This document shows positions 1-8,135 of a stretch of DNA of 64,000 nucleotides, in pieces. Made by a program: the position numbers and the translations under genes. The DNA comes from Micromonospora fulviviridis. Lineage in GTDB: Bacteria; Actinomycetota; Actinomycetes; Mycobacteriales; Micromonosporaceae. The notes under the pieces are model-generated. The model worked only from the letters and a program-made list of their open reading frames with translations, did no database searches and was not told the DNA's origin. Numbering within the stretch: position 1 is the stretch's first letter; each line of letters begins with the position of its first letter. Where the stretch lies: positions 151,129 through 215,128 of the forward strand of contig NZ_BMRA01000012.1 of assembly GCF_014648395.1 (NCBI RefSeq). The letters are read 5' to 3'.

Positions 1-384
1 CCACCACAGGCCCACGGCGGTCGCGACCGCGCCCAGGCCCTCCCAGGCGGCCACCCCGAAGAACCGGTCCGGGGCGACGTCGGAGAGCACCGCGATGCTG
101 AAGACGGTGAAGGTGACCAGGCGGAACCAGACGGTGAACCGGTAGAACGGCCGCCACTCGGTGGCCACCGCGAGCAGGTAGTAGACCCCCATGTTGAACG
201 AGGCCATCGAGGACGCGGTGAGGAACGTGCCGGTGTAGTCACCGGGGGCGCGTTCGGCCGGCACCTCGAAGCCGAGCAGGCGGAGCTGCGTCTCCGGCCA
301 GATCAGCCCCAGGGCGCCGAGCACCAGCGCCAGGAGCCCGAAGACCGCGATCGTCCAGCCGGCGCCGGAGCGCGGCAGCCTCAT
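1..384 (-). CDS. membrane protein of unknown function, cut by window edge
   Basis: Only the first 128 residues are visible; the gene runs off the left edge. The visible part is almost entirely hydrophobic, with likely membrane helices at about residues 10-29, 53-74, 83-101 and 109-128, joined by short polar loops such as the segment around residues 40-50. The ATG at 384 follows a purine-rich stretch (GGGGAGGAACGG) that can serve as ribosome binding site. It looks like a small four-helix integral membrane protein. I recognise no catalytic motif and assign no function. Confidence 0.75.
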   Translation of the reverse strand, partial: MRLPRSGAGWTIAVFGLLALVLGALGLIWPETQLRLLGFEVPAERAPGDYTGTFLTASSMASFNMGVYYLLAVATEWRPFYRFTVWFRLVTFTVFSIAVLSDVAPDRFFGVAAWEGLGAVATAVGLWW

Positions 385-490
385 CCGTTCCTCCCCAACC
401 CGCGGCCGTCGGCGTGGACGGCCCTGGCCCCCACGCTAACCGCCCCCTCCGACGGACACATCCCCGGAACCGGCAGAACTGGGGGCGGGA

Positions 491-3400
491 TCAGTGCCCG
501 GCGAGGCGGGCGCGGAGCGCGTCGGCGACGGCCCGTTCGCTGCGCTGCTCGGTGGCGTACGCCAGCCGTACCGCCTCCTCGGCGCTGGCCAGCGCCTCGG
601 CGGGACGGCCGCAGGCGGAGAGCGCCTCGGCCAGCACCATCCGCGCGACGACCTGGCTGCGCACGTCCTCGGCCGGAGCGGACACCGCCCGCTGCGCCCA
701 GTCCAGCGCCTGCTCCCGCTGGCCGTGGGCCAGCAGCGCGGACGCGTACCGGGCGATGGTCTGCCGGCGGGAGAAGAGCAGCGACGGGGTGTTGGCGGCG
801 GCGGTGGCGACCGGGGCGAGCAACCCCACGGCGGTCGCCGAATCGCCGGCCGCGAGCCGGGCCACGGCGAGCAGCACCCGGGGCCCCACCTGGGCCGGGG
901 CCTGCGGGTTGTGGGGCTCCACAGTGGTCAGCACCGACCGGGCCTCCCGCTCGGCGGTCTCGGCGTCGCCCATGTCCAGCGCCACGAATCCGCGCAGCGT
1001 CCCGGCCATCCCGGTGAGCAGCGGGTGCGCGGTGCGATCGGCGTACGCGAGGGCGTCGGTGAGCAGGTCGGCGGCGTGCTCCGGCTCGCCCAGCCCGCGC
1101 GCCACCACCCCGCGCACGACCAGCGCGAAGCCCTGACCCCAGTCGTCGCCGACCTCGGCGAACTCCCGGTACGCCCGGCGCGCCGCGCGGTCCGCCTCGC
1201 CCAGCTCACCCAGCTCGGCGGTGGCGTACGCCTCGACGGCGCGGAGCGTGCCCACCGCCCACGCCTCGCCGACCCGCTCGCCGAACGGCAGGAACACCTG
1301 CGCCAGACGGCACGCCTCGCGCAGCCGGCCGGCGAGCAGCCGGGCGAACGCGGTGGTGCCGCGCAGCCAGGCCCGCCCGTACGGGTCCTTCAGCTCGGCG
1401 AAGAGCCGGGCGGCCCGGCCGAGCACCGCGTCGGTGCCGGCGAAGTCGCCCCGGGTGGTGGACACCCAGGCCAGGTTCTGCAACGACCAGGCCTGCCCGC
1501 GCGGGTCCCGGGCGGCGAGGCTGACCTGGTAGGAGGCGGCCAGCCGGCTGCTCGCCTGGCCCAGGCGGCCGGCGATGAAGTCGGCCATGCCGAGCCGGCG
1601 CATCGCCGAGGCGCGCAGGGTGGGCAGGTTGGCCGCGGTGGCCACCTGCAACGCCTCCTGCCAGCTCCGCTCGGCCCGGGCGGCGTCGCCCAGCGTCTGG
1701 TGGGCCTGCCCGGCCAGCAGCAGCGCGCTGGTCCGGGTGGCCGCCGCGTCACCGGCGTTGGCGGCGATCTTCTCGGCGAAGGCGAGCGCGTCGGCCGGGC
1801 GGCCGATCTGGAGCAGCGCCCGGGCGTGCACCACCCGATCGGCCAGCGGCACCCTGTCGCGGGCCAGCTCGGCGGCGCGTTCGGCGTACTCGACGGCCAT
1901 CGCCGGCTCCCCCGACCGCAGCGCGCGGCGGGCGGCCCGGCCCAGCGCGGCGACGCCCAGCGGGACCACCGCCCGGGCCGGCGCGTCCGGACGGAGCTTG
2001 ACCGCGTCGGCGAGCGCGGCGGCCCGCTCGACGTGCTCGGCGACGAAGTCGTCCCGGGCGGACTCGGTGAACGCGCCGGGCGGGGCGGTGGCGCCGTCGG
2101 CGCTCTCCGGGGCGGCCCAGCGGGCCAGCGCGGCGTGCCGCTCGGCCAGTTCGGCCTTGCTCACCCCGGCGTACGCGGCCTCCCGCATGAGCGGGGTGGC
2201 GAAGGCGAAACCGGTGCGGGTGCGGTGCAGCATCCGGCGTTGCAGCAGCTCCTCCACGGCCCGGTCCAGCTCGACCGCGGCCACCGCGGCCGGCCGGCCG
2301 TCCCGCCCGACGCGCTGCTCGCGCAGCGCCTCCAGCGTGCCGCCGGGCACCGTGTCGCCGACCACCGCGGCGTCCCGCAGCACCGAGCGGGCGTCCTGCG
2401 GCAGCGCGTCGATACGCGCCGCGAGCACGGCGGCCAGGTCCCGGGAGAGCAGCCGGCTGCCCAGCGAGCCGGGCGCCAGCCGCCAGCCGACGTTGGCGTC
2501 CCGCCCCGGGCCGGCGGTCAGGGCCCCGCGCTCCATCAGCAGGGTGACCAGCTCGGCCAGGTAGAACGGGTTGCCCTGGGCGGTGGCGAGCAGCCGGTCC
2601 GCGTCGGCCGGCGACAGCTTGCCGCCGCTCAGATAGCTGGTGAGCAGCCGGGAGGCGTCGGCGCCGCGCAGCGGGGGCAGCGCGTGGACCTCGGCGTCCG
2701 CGACCCGGGTCAGCGCGCCGGCGGTCCGCACCAGCTCGGGCCGGCCGAGCAGCAGCACCAGCACCGGGCCGCTGAGCCGGTTGAGGGTCAGTGCGAGCGC
2801 CTTGATCGTCTCGGCCGTGGCGTCGTGCAGGTCGTCCACCACGATGACCAGCGGCGCCTCCAGGGCGAGCGCGCTGAGCAGCTCGGCGACCGCGTTGGGC
2901 ACCGCCTCGGCGTCCGCCGGCGGGGCGGCGACGTTCCACTCGCCGTTCTCGCTGGCCGCGGGAAGTTCGGCGTAGCCGAGCAGGGCCAGGAGCTGGTCCA
3001 CGGCGAGCGGGGGCGGGTCGCCGGGGAGCCGGCCGAGGCGCTGCCCGAGGCGGCGCAGCCGCTCCTCGACGGCCGGGCGGGTGAGCGCGGTGGCGGCGTC
3101 GTTGGGGAGGCCGACCGCCGCCCGGACCAGGTCGGCGAGGGGAGCGAGCCGGCGCCGCTCGCCGAACGCGGCGCAGCGGACGGAGAGCACCCGGGCGCCG
3201 GTGTGCGCGGCGTACCGGCCGGCGCCGACGTCGTAGCCGGCGGCGAGACGCTCCACCTCGGCGGCGAACCGGGACTTGCCGATCCCCGCCTCGGCGGTCA
3301 TCAGCAGCACCCGTGGCTCGCTCCGGTCGATCACCTCGGCGAGCCGGCCGGCGATCCGGCCGATCTCGGTCTCCCGGCCCACGAAGGGCGCCTCGTCGCC

Positions 3401-4072
3401 GAGGCCGGACCGGGTGCCCGGCGCGTCCAACAGGCCGAGCAGCTCGTACGCCTCGACCGGCTCGCGCTTGCCCTTGAGCCGCAGCGGGCGCAGCGCCCGC
3501 CAGGAGGCGACGTGCCGGGTGGCGGCGGAGGTGCGCGCCCCGGCGTAGACCGCGCCCACGGCGGCGGCGTCGGCGAGCCGGGCGGCGGTGTTCACCGTGT
3601 CGCCGATGACGGTGTATTCGATGGCGGCCTGGATGCCGGCGATCACGTCGCCGGTGTTGAGCCCGACCCGCAGGCCGAGCGGCGCGCCGCCGCCCCGCTC
3701 GTCGTCGAGCACCCGGCGGACCGCCCGCTGCATGGAGAGCGCGGCCCGGACGGCCCGCTCGGCGTCGTCCTCGTGCGCCACCGGCGCGCCGAAGACCGCC
3801 ATGATCCCGTCGCCGGTGAGCTTGTCGACGTGCCCGCCGAAGGTCTTGACCGCGCCCGCCAGGGCGGCCAGCACCCGGTCGGTGACCGCGCCGACCCGTT
3901 CCGGGTCGAGGTCCTCGGACCAGGAGGTGAAGTCGGAGAGGTCACCGAAGAGAACGGTGACCACCCGCCGCTCGGCGGCGGGCAGCGTGGCGGCGGCCGG
4001 CAGGGCGGCCCCGCAGTTGTGGCAGAACCGCGCGCCGGGTACGGCGACGGTGCCACACACCGGGCAGGTCAC
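491..4072 (-). CDS. class III nucleotidyl cyclase with zinc ribbon, AAA/STAND ATPase and TPR region
   Basis: This 1193-residue protein starts at a GTG whose last bases overlap the stop of the upstream metallo-hydrolase (GTGA). Residues 1-25 are a zinc ribbon (C3, C6, C17, C20). Residues 35-175 are a class III cyclase domain: FGDLSDFT supplies the first metal Asp (D44), TGDGIMAVFG the second (D88), K84 lies at the base-recognition position, and VIGDTVNTAAR supplies the transition-state N161 and R165. A P-loop ATPase follows (EAGIGKS, residues 261-267; later VVDDLHD as Walker B). The last ~500 residues are Ala/Leu-rich helical repeats of TPR type. The family makes cAMP (or cGMP) under control of an ATP-driven signalling module; the stimulus cannot be read from sequence. 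The catalytic residues are all present, so it should be active. An upstream in-frame extension exists but lies inside the neighbouring gene. Confidence 0.88.
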   Translation of the reverse strand: MTCPVCGTVAVPGARFCHNCGAALPAAATLPAAERRVVTVLFGDLSDFTSWSEDLDPERVGAVTDRVLAALAGAVKTFGGHVDKLTGDGIMAVFGAPVAHEDDAERAVRAALSMQRAVRRVLDDERGGGAPLGLRVGLNTGDVIAGIQAAIEYTVIGDTVNTAARLADAAAVGAVYAGARTSAATRHVASWRALRPLRLKGKREPVEAYELLGLLDAPGTRSGLGDEAPFVGRETEIGRIAGRLAEVIDRSEPRVLLMTAEAGIGKSRFAAEVERLAAGYDVGAGRYAAHTGARVLSVRCAAFGERRRLAPLADLVRAAVGLPNDAATALTRPAVEERLRRLGQRLGRLPGDPPPLAVDQLLALLGYAELPAASENGEWNVAAPPADAEAVPNAVAELLSALALEAPLVIVVDDLHDATAETIKALALTLNRLSGPVLVLLLGRPELVRTAGALTRVADAEVHALPPLRGADASRLLTSYLSGGKLSPADADRLLATAQGNPFYLAELVTLLMERGALTAGPGRDANVGWRLAPGSLGSRLLSRDLAAVLAARIDALPQDARSVLRDAAVVGDTVPGGTLEALREQRVGRDGRPAAVAAVELDRAVEELLQRRMLHRTRTGFAFATPLMREAAYAGVSKAELAERHAALARWAAPESADGATAPPGAFTESARDDFVAEHVERAAALADAVKLRPDAPARAVVPLGVAALGRAARRALRSGEPAMAVEYAERAAELARDRVPLADRVVHARALLQIGRPADALAFAEKIAANAGDAAATRTSALLLAGQAHQTLGDAARAERSWQEALQVATAANLPTLRASAMRRLGMADFIAGRLGQASSRLAASYQVSLAARDPRGQAWSLQNLAWVSTTRGDFAGTDAVLGRAARLFAELKDPYGRAWLRGTTAFARLLAGRLREACRLAQVFLPFGERVGEAWAVGTLRAVEAYATAELGELGEADRAARRAYREFAEVGDDWGQGFALVVRGVVARGLGEPEHAADLLTDALAYADRTAHPLLTGMAGTLRGFVALDMGDAETAEREARSVLTTVEPHNPQAPAQVGPRVLLAVARLAAGDSATAVGLLAPVATAAANTPSLLFSRRQTIARYASALLAHGQREQALDWAQRAVSAPAEDVRSQVVARMVLAEALSACGRPAEALASAEEAVRLAYATEQRSERAVADALRARLAGH

Positions 4073-4899
4073 GGTTGCTCCAACCCCGCACCCCCGGCGC
4101 CGGATTCCCGGGTGGTCACGCCGAGGTACTCCAGCTGGGCCCGGACCGACCATTCGGCGGCCCACCACAGCGACCGGTCGACGTCCGCGTAGACCCGCTC
4201 GACCACCTCGGGCGCGGTGGTCGCGCCGGCGGCGACCGCCGCCCGGACCTGGTCGAGCCGGGCCCGCCGGTGGGCCAGGTAGAACTCGGCCGCCGCGCCG
4301 CAGTCGGCCAGCGCCGGGCCGTGCCCCGGCAGCGCCGGGATCCCCCGGTACGTGGCGAGCAGCTCCAGGCTCGACAGGTAGTCGCCGAGGTGCCCGTCCG
4401 GGTGGGCGACCACGGTGGTGCCCCGCCCGAGGATGGTGTCGCCGGTGAGCACGACCCGCTCGTCGCCGTGCCCGGCCAGGAAGCAGACCGAGTCGGCGGT
4501 GTGCCCAGGGGTGGTCAGCGGGCGGATCTCCAGGCCGGCGTCGAGCGCGGTGTCCCGGGTCAGCGGCGCGCCGTTCACGGTGTGCGCCGGGTCGACGGCG
4601 AGGACCGGGGCGCCGCCGAGCAGCTCGCTCAGCCGCGGCGCGCCCTCGGTGTGGTCGGCGTGCCCGTGGGTGATCAGCACGAGGCCGATCGGGCCGTGCG
4701 CGGCGAGCGCGGCCAGGTGCTCCTCGTCGGCCGGGCCGGGGTCGACCACCACGGCGTGCGCCGCGCCCGGGGCGCGCAGCACCCAGCTGTTCGTGCCGTC
4801 GAGCGTCATCGGCCCGGGGTTGGGGGCACGCACCAGCGTCACCCACTCCGGCAGCTCGTCCGCGAGCGCGGCTGCGGCTCCGGTCACACGCCCACCCAT
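4069..4899 (-). CDS. metallo-beta-lactamase-fold hydrolase
   Basis: This 276-residue enzyme has all the metal ligands of the MBL fold: THGHADH at residues 77-83 (H78, H80, D82, H83), H133 in PGHTADS, D154 in TGDTILG and H193 in PGHGPAL. The layout, including a C-terminal helical segment after the last His, matches the LACTB2/glyoxalase-II-like branch that hydrolyses thioesters, nucleic acids or lactones. The substrate is not known here. Translation is probably coupled to the cyclase gene, which overlaps it by 4 bp. The promoter presumably lies in 4900-5017, which also holds a long hairpin. Confidence 0.85.
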   Translation of the reverse strand: MGGRVTGAAAALADELPEWVTLVRAPNPGPMTLDGTNSWVLRAPGAAHAVVVDPGPADEEHLAALAAHGPIGLVLITHGHADHTEGAPRLSELLGGAPVLAVDPAHTVNGAPLTRDTALDAGLEIRPLTTPGHTADSVCFLAGHGDERVVLTGDTILGRGTTVVAHPDGHLGDYLSSLELLATYRGIPALPGHGPALADCGAAAEFYLAHRRARLDQVRAAVAAGATTAPEVVERVYADVDRSLWWAAEWSVRAQLEYLGVTTRESGAGGAGLEQP

Positions 4900-4930
4900 G
4901 GCAGCGATCGTACGACCCCGCCCGCCACTC

Positions 4931-5008
4931 CCCGCGATCTTGCGGCTCCGCCAGGTGTTATGTCCCCCTGCGGGCTGTCTGCCCGCCCGGCAACCGCAAG
5001 ATCGCGGG
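4931..5008. repeat. long intergenic hairpin with GATCTTGC core
   Basis: Perfect 15-bp arms, CCCGCGATCTTGCGG (4931-4945) and CCGCAAGATCGCGGG (4994-5008), enclose 48 bases that contain a smaller GC-rich hairpin. The core matches the palindrome at 26590-26638. It lies between the end of the RidA gene and the start of the MBL gene, both on the minus strand. It could act as a terminator read in either direction. It looks like a dispersed intergenic palindrome rather than a gene-specific site. Confidence 0.7.
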
Positions 5009-5017
5009 TACGGAGCG

Positions 5018-5479
5018 TCAGGCCACCTCGACGATGACCTCGACCTCGACGGGGGCGTCGAGGGGCAGCTCGGCCACGCCCACCGCGCTGCGGGCGTGCC
5101 GGCCGGCCTCGCCGAAGACGGCGCCGAACAGCTCGGAGGCGCCGTTGACCACGCCGGGCTGGCCGGTGAAGCCGGGCGCGCTGGCCACGAAACCGGTCAG
5201 CTTCACGATCTTGACGACCTTCTCCAGGCCGACCAGCGAGTCGATCGCGGCGAGGGCGTTCAGCGCGCACCGCTGCGCCAGGTCCTTCGCCTGCTCGGCG
5301 GAGACGCCGTTGCCGACCTTGCCGGTGGCGAGCAGCTTGCCCTCGGCGAGCGGGAGCTGGCCGGAGACGTAGACGTGCTGCCCGGACTGGACGGCCGGCA
5401 CGTAGCTGGCCAGCGGCGCCGCCACCTCGGGAAGGGTCAGGCCGAGTTCCGCGAGCTTCGCGTGCGGTCCGTTGCTCAT
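5018..5479 (-). CDS. RidA/YjgF-family protein
   Basis: 153 residues, the usual size for the longer actinobacterial RidA group. Recognisable segments are VYVSGQLPL, then a long helix with AALNAL-type spacing, and the C-terminal AVGVAELPLDAPVEVEVIVE strand pair of the chorismate-mutase-like fold. RidA proteins form trimers and hydrolyse reactive enamine/imine intermediates from PLP enzymes. The classical substrate Arg near residue 105 is replaced by a HARSAVGVA context, so this may be a non-archetypal subgroup. The ATG at 5479 overlaps the stop of the DUF4177 gene by 4 bp, which fixes the start and implies translational coupling. Confidence 0.85.
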   Translation of the reverse strand: MSNGPHAKLAELGLTLPEVAAPLASYVPAVQSGQHVYVSGQLPLAEGKLLATGKVGNGVSAEQAKDLAQRCALNALAAIDSLVGLEKVVKIVKLTGFVASAPGFTGQPGVVNGASELFGAVFGEAGRHARSAVGVAELPLDAPVEVEVIVEVA

Positions 5480-5640
5480 GCCCCGGCACCCTTCGGACGC
5501 TTCAGGTAGGCGACGAGCTGCTCCGGGTTCGGGCCGGGAACCACGGAGACCAGCTCCCAGCCGTCCTCGCCCCAGTTGTCGAGGATCTGCTTGGTCGCGT
5601 GGACCAGCAACGGGACCGTGGCGTATTCCCACTTCTGCAT
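5476..5640 (-). CDS. small DUF4177-type protein
   Basis: 54 residues beginning MQKWEYATVPLLVH and containing the DNWGEDGWELVSVVPGP segment that marks the DUF4177 family. In actinobacteria this tiny protein commonly sits directly ahead of a RidA-family gene, as here (4-bp ATGA overlap). The longer frame upstream has no other support; the ATG at 5640 starts exactly at the family motif. Its biochemical role is unknown. The coupling suggests that it partners with or is co-regulated with RidA. Confidence 0.85.
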   Translation of the reverse strand: MQKWEYATVPLLVHATKQILDNWGEDGWELVSVVPGPNPEQLVAYLKRPKGAGA

Positions 5641-5656
5641 CGGGTGAAGGCTCCCT

Positions 5657-5682
5657 TGCCTGACATGGACTGCGGTCAGGCA
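5657..5682. promoter_or_regulatory. inverted repeat upstream of the DUF4177-RidA pair
   Basis: TGCCTGAC (5657-5664) and GTCAGGCA (5675-5682) form perfect 8-bp arms with a 10-base spacer, 17 bases upstream of the DUF4177 start. It is placed like an operator or leader hairpin for the DUF4177-RidA pair. It could equally be a short terminator for the gene ending at 5703. Confidence 0.4.
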
Positions 5683-5702
5683 CAGCCTACGGTCCGGCGC
5701 CG

Positions 5703-6152
5703 CTACGGGGACGCGGGACGCTGCTCGGGCGTACCGGACGGCTCGCCGCAGGGGCCCTCGTGGTCGTAGCGCTGCGGGCACCGGGTGCGGTCGGGCAGCA
5801 GCAGGTCGCAGAAGACCCGGTGCCGGTTGTTCTGGTCGTCGGCCGTGGAGACGGTCGTCTCGCCGGCGTCGAGTTCGGTGAGGAAGCCCAGCGAGGTGGC
5901 CACGGTGCCGGCGAGCGCAGTGGCCGCCGCGAGGTCGGGGACCCGGACCGGCAGGTGGATGACGTAGCCGGGCTCGTCCTCGTCCCGGCCCCGCCCGCCC
6001 GGCCGGACCAGGGTGCGCAGCACCTCGGCCGGCGGTCGGTAGGACCGCTCGTTGAACGGCACTCCCGTACCGGGCCCCTCGGCGTCGCCGGGCCGTCCCG
6101 CCCGCTCACCGGGGGAGAACTGGGCTCGGGGAATGTTCTCCGCGTCGCGCAT
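5703..6152 (-). CDS. hypothetical protein with C-terminal Cys/His cluster
   Basis: I choose the ATG at 6152 because GGAGG stands 6 bases ahead of it; an ATG at 6194 would add 14 residues but has a poorer ribosome site. The 149-residue product has a charged, disordered N-terminal third, a compact middle (VIHLPVRVPDLAAATALAGT and a following alpha/beta stretch), and a tail with VFCDLLLPDRTRCPQRYDHEG followed by a further Cys. That tail could bind a metal. I do not recognise the family beyond actinobacterial hypothetical proteins. Confidence 0.7.
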   Translation of the reverse strand: MRDAENIPRAQFSPGERAGRPGDAEGPGTGVPFNERSYRPPAEVLRTLVRPGGRGRDEDEPGYVIHLPVRVPDLAAATALAGTVATSLGFLTELDAGETTVSTADDQNNRHRVFCDLLLPDRTRCPQRYDHEGPCGEPSGTPEQRPASP

Positions 6153-6495
6153 CCGCTGCCTCCGGGCCTCGTACCTGTTCACAGTCACCACCATCCGGCT
6201 CGGAACCCTGCCCGGTCCGGCCCCCGCGTCGCGACGAACGTAGGACCTGCGCGGAGTCCCGGCAACGGGACGCGCACGGCTGATCACCTCCAGTCACATA
6301 TGCGACACATTGCTGATCCGGAATGCGACGGCGGCTTCACGTCCGGTGTGGCGCGGCGCGGCGGACGCGGGGCTGGCAAGCCGCCCGCCGACCGCTACCC
6401 TTCCGGTCTGGACGAGCGCCCACGTTCGCCCGCCACGCTCGATCACGTGTCCGTCGCCTGGGGCGGCGACGGCGCGCCGCACTCCGGGGGAGCAC
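6153..6495. other. noncoding spacer between divergent genes
   Basis: These 343 bases lie between a leftward gene (start 6152) and a rightward gene (start 6496), so they must carry both promoters. Around 6290-6330 the sequence is less GC-rich (CATATGCGACACATTGCTG), a plausible promoter area. No protein with family resemblance or RNA structure was recognised. Confidence 0.4.
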
Positions 6496-7077
6496 ATGAC
6501 CCAACCGCCCATCGGTGGCGCCGCCGGCTCGCCCGGAGGTCCCGCACACCAGGAGCCACCCGCCGGCGCCACGCCGGCCCCCGGGGCCCTGCCCCCGCCC
6601 GGCTACCCGCCGTACCCGCAGCCGGCGGCCCCGAAGAAGCGGCGCGGCCTGCTGATCGCCTCGATCGTGCTGGGCGCGGCGATCCTGCTCTGCGGGGGCG
6701 GCGGCACGGCCGCGTTCTTCACCCTGCGGCAAGCCGAGGACGGCCAGGGCGCCAAGGAGCCGACGGTCGCGGTGGACGGCTTCCTCACCGCGGTCTACCA
6801 GGACCGGGACGCCCGCAAGGCGGCCACCTTCGTCTGCTCCGCGTCGCGCGACGACGACAAGATCGCCGCCAAGGTCGACGAGGTGCGGAAGTACGCGGGG
6901 CAGTACCAGAACCCGCGGTTCCGGTGGACCAGCCCGAAGGTGGACAACCAGACCGGGGACCGGGCCACGGTCAGCACCAAGGTGACCATGACCACCGCCG
7001 ACGAGAAGGTGGCCGACCAGGAGCTGCGCTTCACCGTGGTGCGGAAGACGGGTTGGTGGGTCTGCGAGGTCGCCTGA
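6496..7077 (+). CDS. single-pass membrane protein with extracytoplasmic DUF4878-like domain
   Basis: 193 residues from the ATG at 6496, which follows GGGGGAG. Residues 1-47 are Pro/Gly/Ala-rich and end in KKRR. Residues 51-76 form one membrane helix, and the rest is an alpha/beta domain starting TVAVDGFLTAVYQDRDA and ending TVVRKTGWWVCEVA. The order (proline-rich cytoplasmic tail, helix, NTF2/DUF4878-like domain) is common in actinobacterial cell-envelope proteins of unknown role. Two Cys (residues ~112 and ~190) lie in the exported domain and could form a disulfide. It is followed after 26 bp by the first ArsA-like gene. Confidence 0.75.
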   Translation: MTQPPIGGAAGSPGGPAHQEPPAGATPAPGALPPPGYPPYPQPAAPKKRRGLLIASIVLGAAILLCGGGGTAAFFTLRQAEDGQGAKEPTVAVDGFLTAVYQDRDARKAATFVCSASRDDDKIAAKVDEVRKYAGQYQNPRFRWTSPKVDNQTGDRATVSTKVTMTTADEKVADQELRFTVVRKTGWWVCEVA

Positions 7078-7103
7078 CCCCGGCGGCTGGATAGGCTCGA
7101 CGG

Positions 7104-8078
7104 GTGGCAGCGACTGAGCAGCCGGCCGAGTCCGCCGGCAGATGGCCGGCCCGCCTGCACGTGGTGACCGGCAAGGGCGGCACGGGCAAGACCAGCGTGG
7201 CGGCGGCGCTGGCCCTCGGGCTGGCCGTCGGCGGGCGGCGCACCCTGCTGGTCGAGGTGGAGGGGCGGCAGGGCATCGCCCAGCTCTTCGGCACCGACCC
7301 GCTGCCCTACGAGGAACGACACCTGGCCGACGCACCGGGCGGCGGCGAGGTGCGCGCCCTGGCGGTGGACGCCGAGGAGGCGCTCCTCGAGTACCTGGAC
7401 ATGTTCTACAAGCTCGGCGCGGCCGGGCGGGCGCTGCGCAAGCTGGGCGCCATCGACTTCGCCACCACCATCGCGCCAGGCCTGCGGGACGTGCTGCTCA
7501 CCGGCAAGGTCAAGGAGGCGACCACCCGGACCAGCGGGCAGCGCCGGGTGTACGACGCGGTGGTGCTGGACGCGCCGCCGACCGGGCGGATCGGCCGCTT
7601 CCTCAACGTCACGGCGGAGACCGCGCGCCTGGCCAAGGTCGGTCCGATCAAGACCCAGAGCGAGGGCGTCTCCGCGCTGCTCCGGTCGCCGATGACCGCC
7701 GTGCACGTGGTCACGCTGCTGGAGGAGATGCCGGTCCAGGAGACCGTCGACGCGATCGCCGAGCTGACCAAGCTCGGCTTCCCGATCGGCCGGGTGATCG
7801 TGAACGGGGCCCGTCCCCCGGTGCCGGCCGGCCGTCCGGTGAGCGCGGCCGAGCTGAAGCGCGGGCTGGCCGCCGCCGGCCTGCCGACCGACGCCCGGAC
7901 CGTGGCCGGCCTCGCCGCCGAGGCCCGCGACCAGCACGTACGCCGGGAGCTGGAGGATTCGCTCCGCGCCGAGCTGGTGGAGCTGGGCCTGCCGCTGACC
8001 GAGGTGCCGCTGCTGCCTGCCGGGGTCGACCGGGCGGGGCTCGAGACGCTGGCCGAGACGCTCGTCCGGGCGGATTGA
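7104..8078 (+). CDS. ArsA/GET3-like ATPase, first of a pair
   Basis: 324 residues from a GTG. The deviant P-loop GKGGTGKT lies at residues 23-30, followed by switch segments and DAPPTGRIGRFLNVT, the typical metal/DNA-independent SIMIBI layout. This family was named after the arsenite pump ATPase, but in actinobacteria two diverged copies sit side by side next to a WhiB regulator and a class A PBP (recalled for Mycobacterium and Streptomyces). Their client is unknown. The anion-pump Cys triad is not evident, so arsenite transport is unlikely; a protein-targeting or assembly role like GET3/MinD relatives is possible. Sequence divergence from the second copy suggests a heterodimer. Confidence 0.88.
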   Translation: MAATEQPAESAGRWPARLHVVTGKGGTGKTSVAAALALGLAVGGRRTLLVEVEGRQGIAQLFGTDPLPYEERHLADAPGGGEVRALAVDAEEALLEYLDMFYKLGAAGRALRKLGAIDFATTIAPGLRDVLLTGKVKEATTRTSGQRRVYDAVVLDAPPTGRIGRFLNVTAETARLAKVGPIKTQSEGVSALLRSPMTAVHVVTLLEEMPVQETVDAIAELTKLGFPIGRVIVNGARPPVPAGRPVSAAELKRGLAAAGLPTDARTVAGLAAEARDQHVRRELEDSLRAELVELGLPLTEVPLLPAGVDRAGLETLAETLVRAD

Positions 8079-8135
8079 CTCACACCTGCGGCCGGCACGG
8101 AGCAGAGACACCCTCGAGACCGATACGCTCGATTG

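Noticed and set aside
494..4192. Very long open frames on the plus strand opposite the cyclase gene
   Set aside because: High GC in third codon positions leaves the opposite strand free of stops. The translations are Gly/Arg/Pro-rich with no domain resemblance, while the minus strand shows clear cyclase and ATPase motifs.
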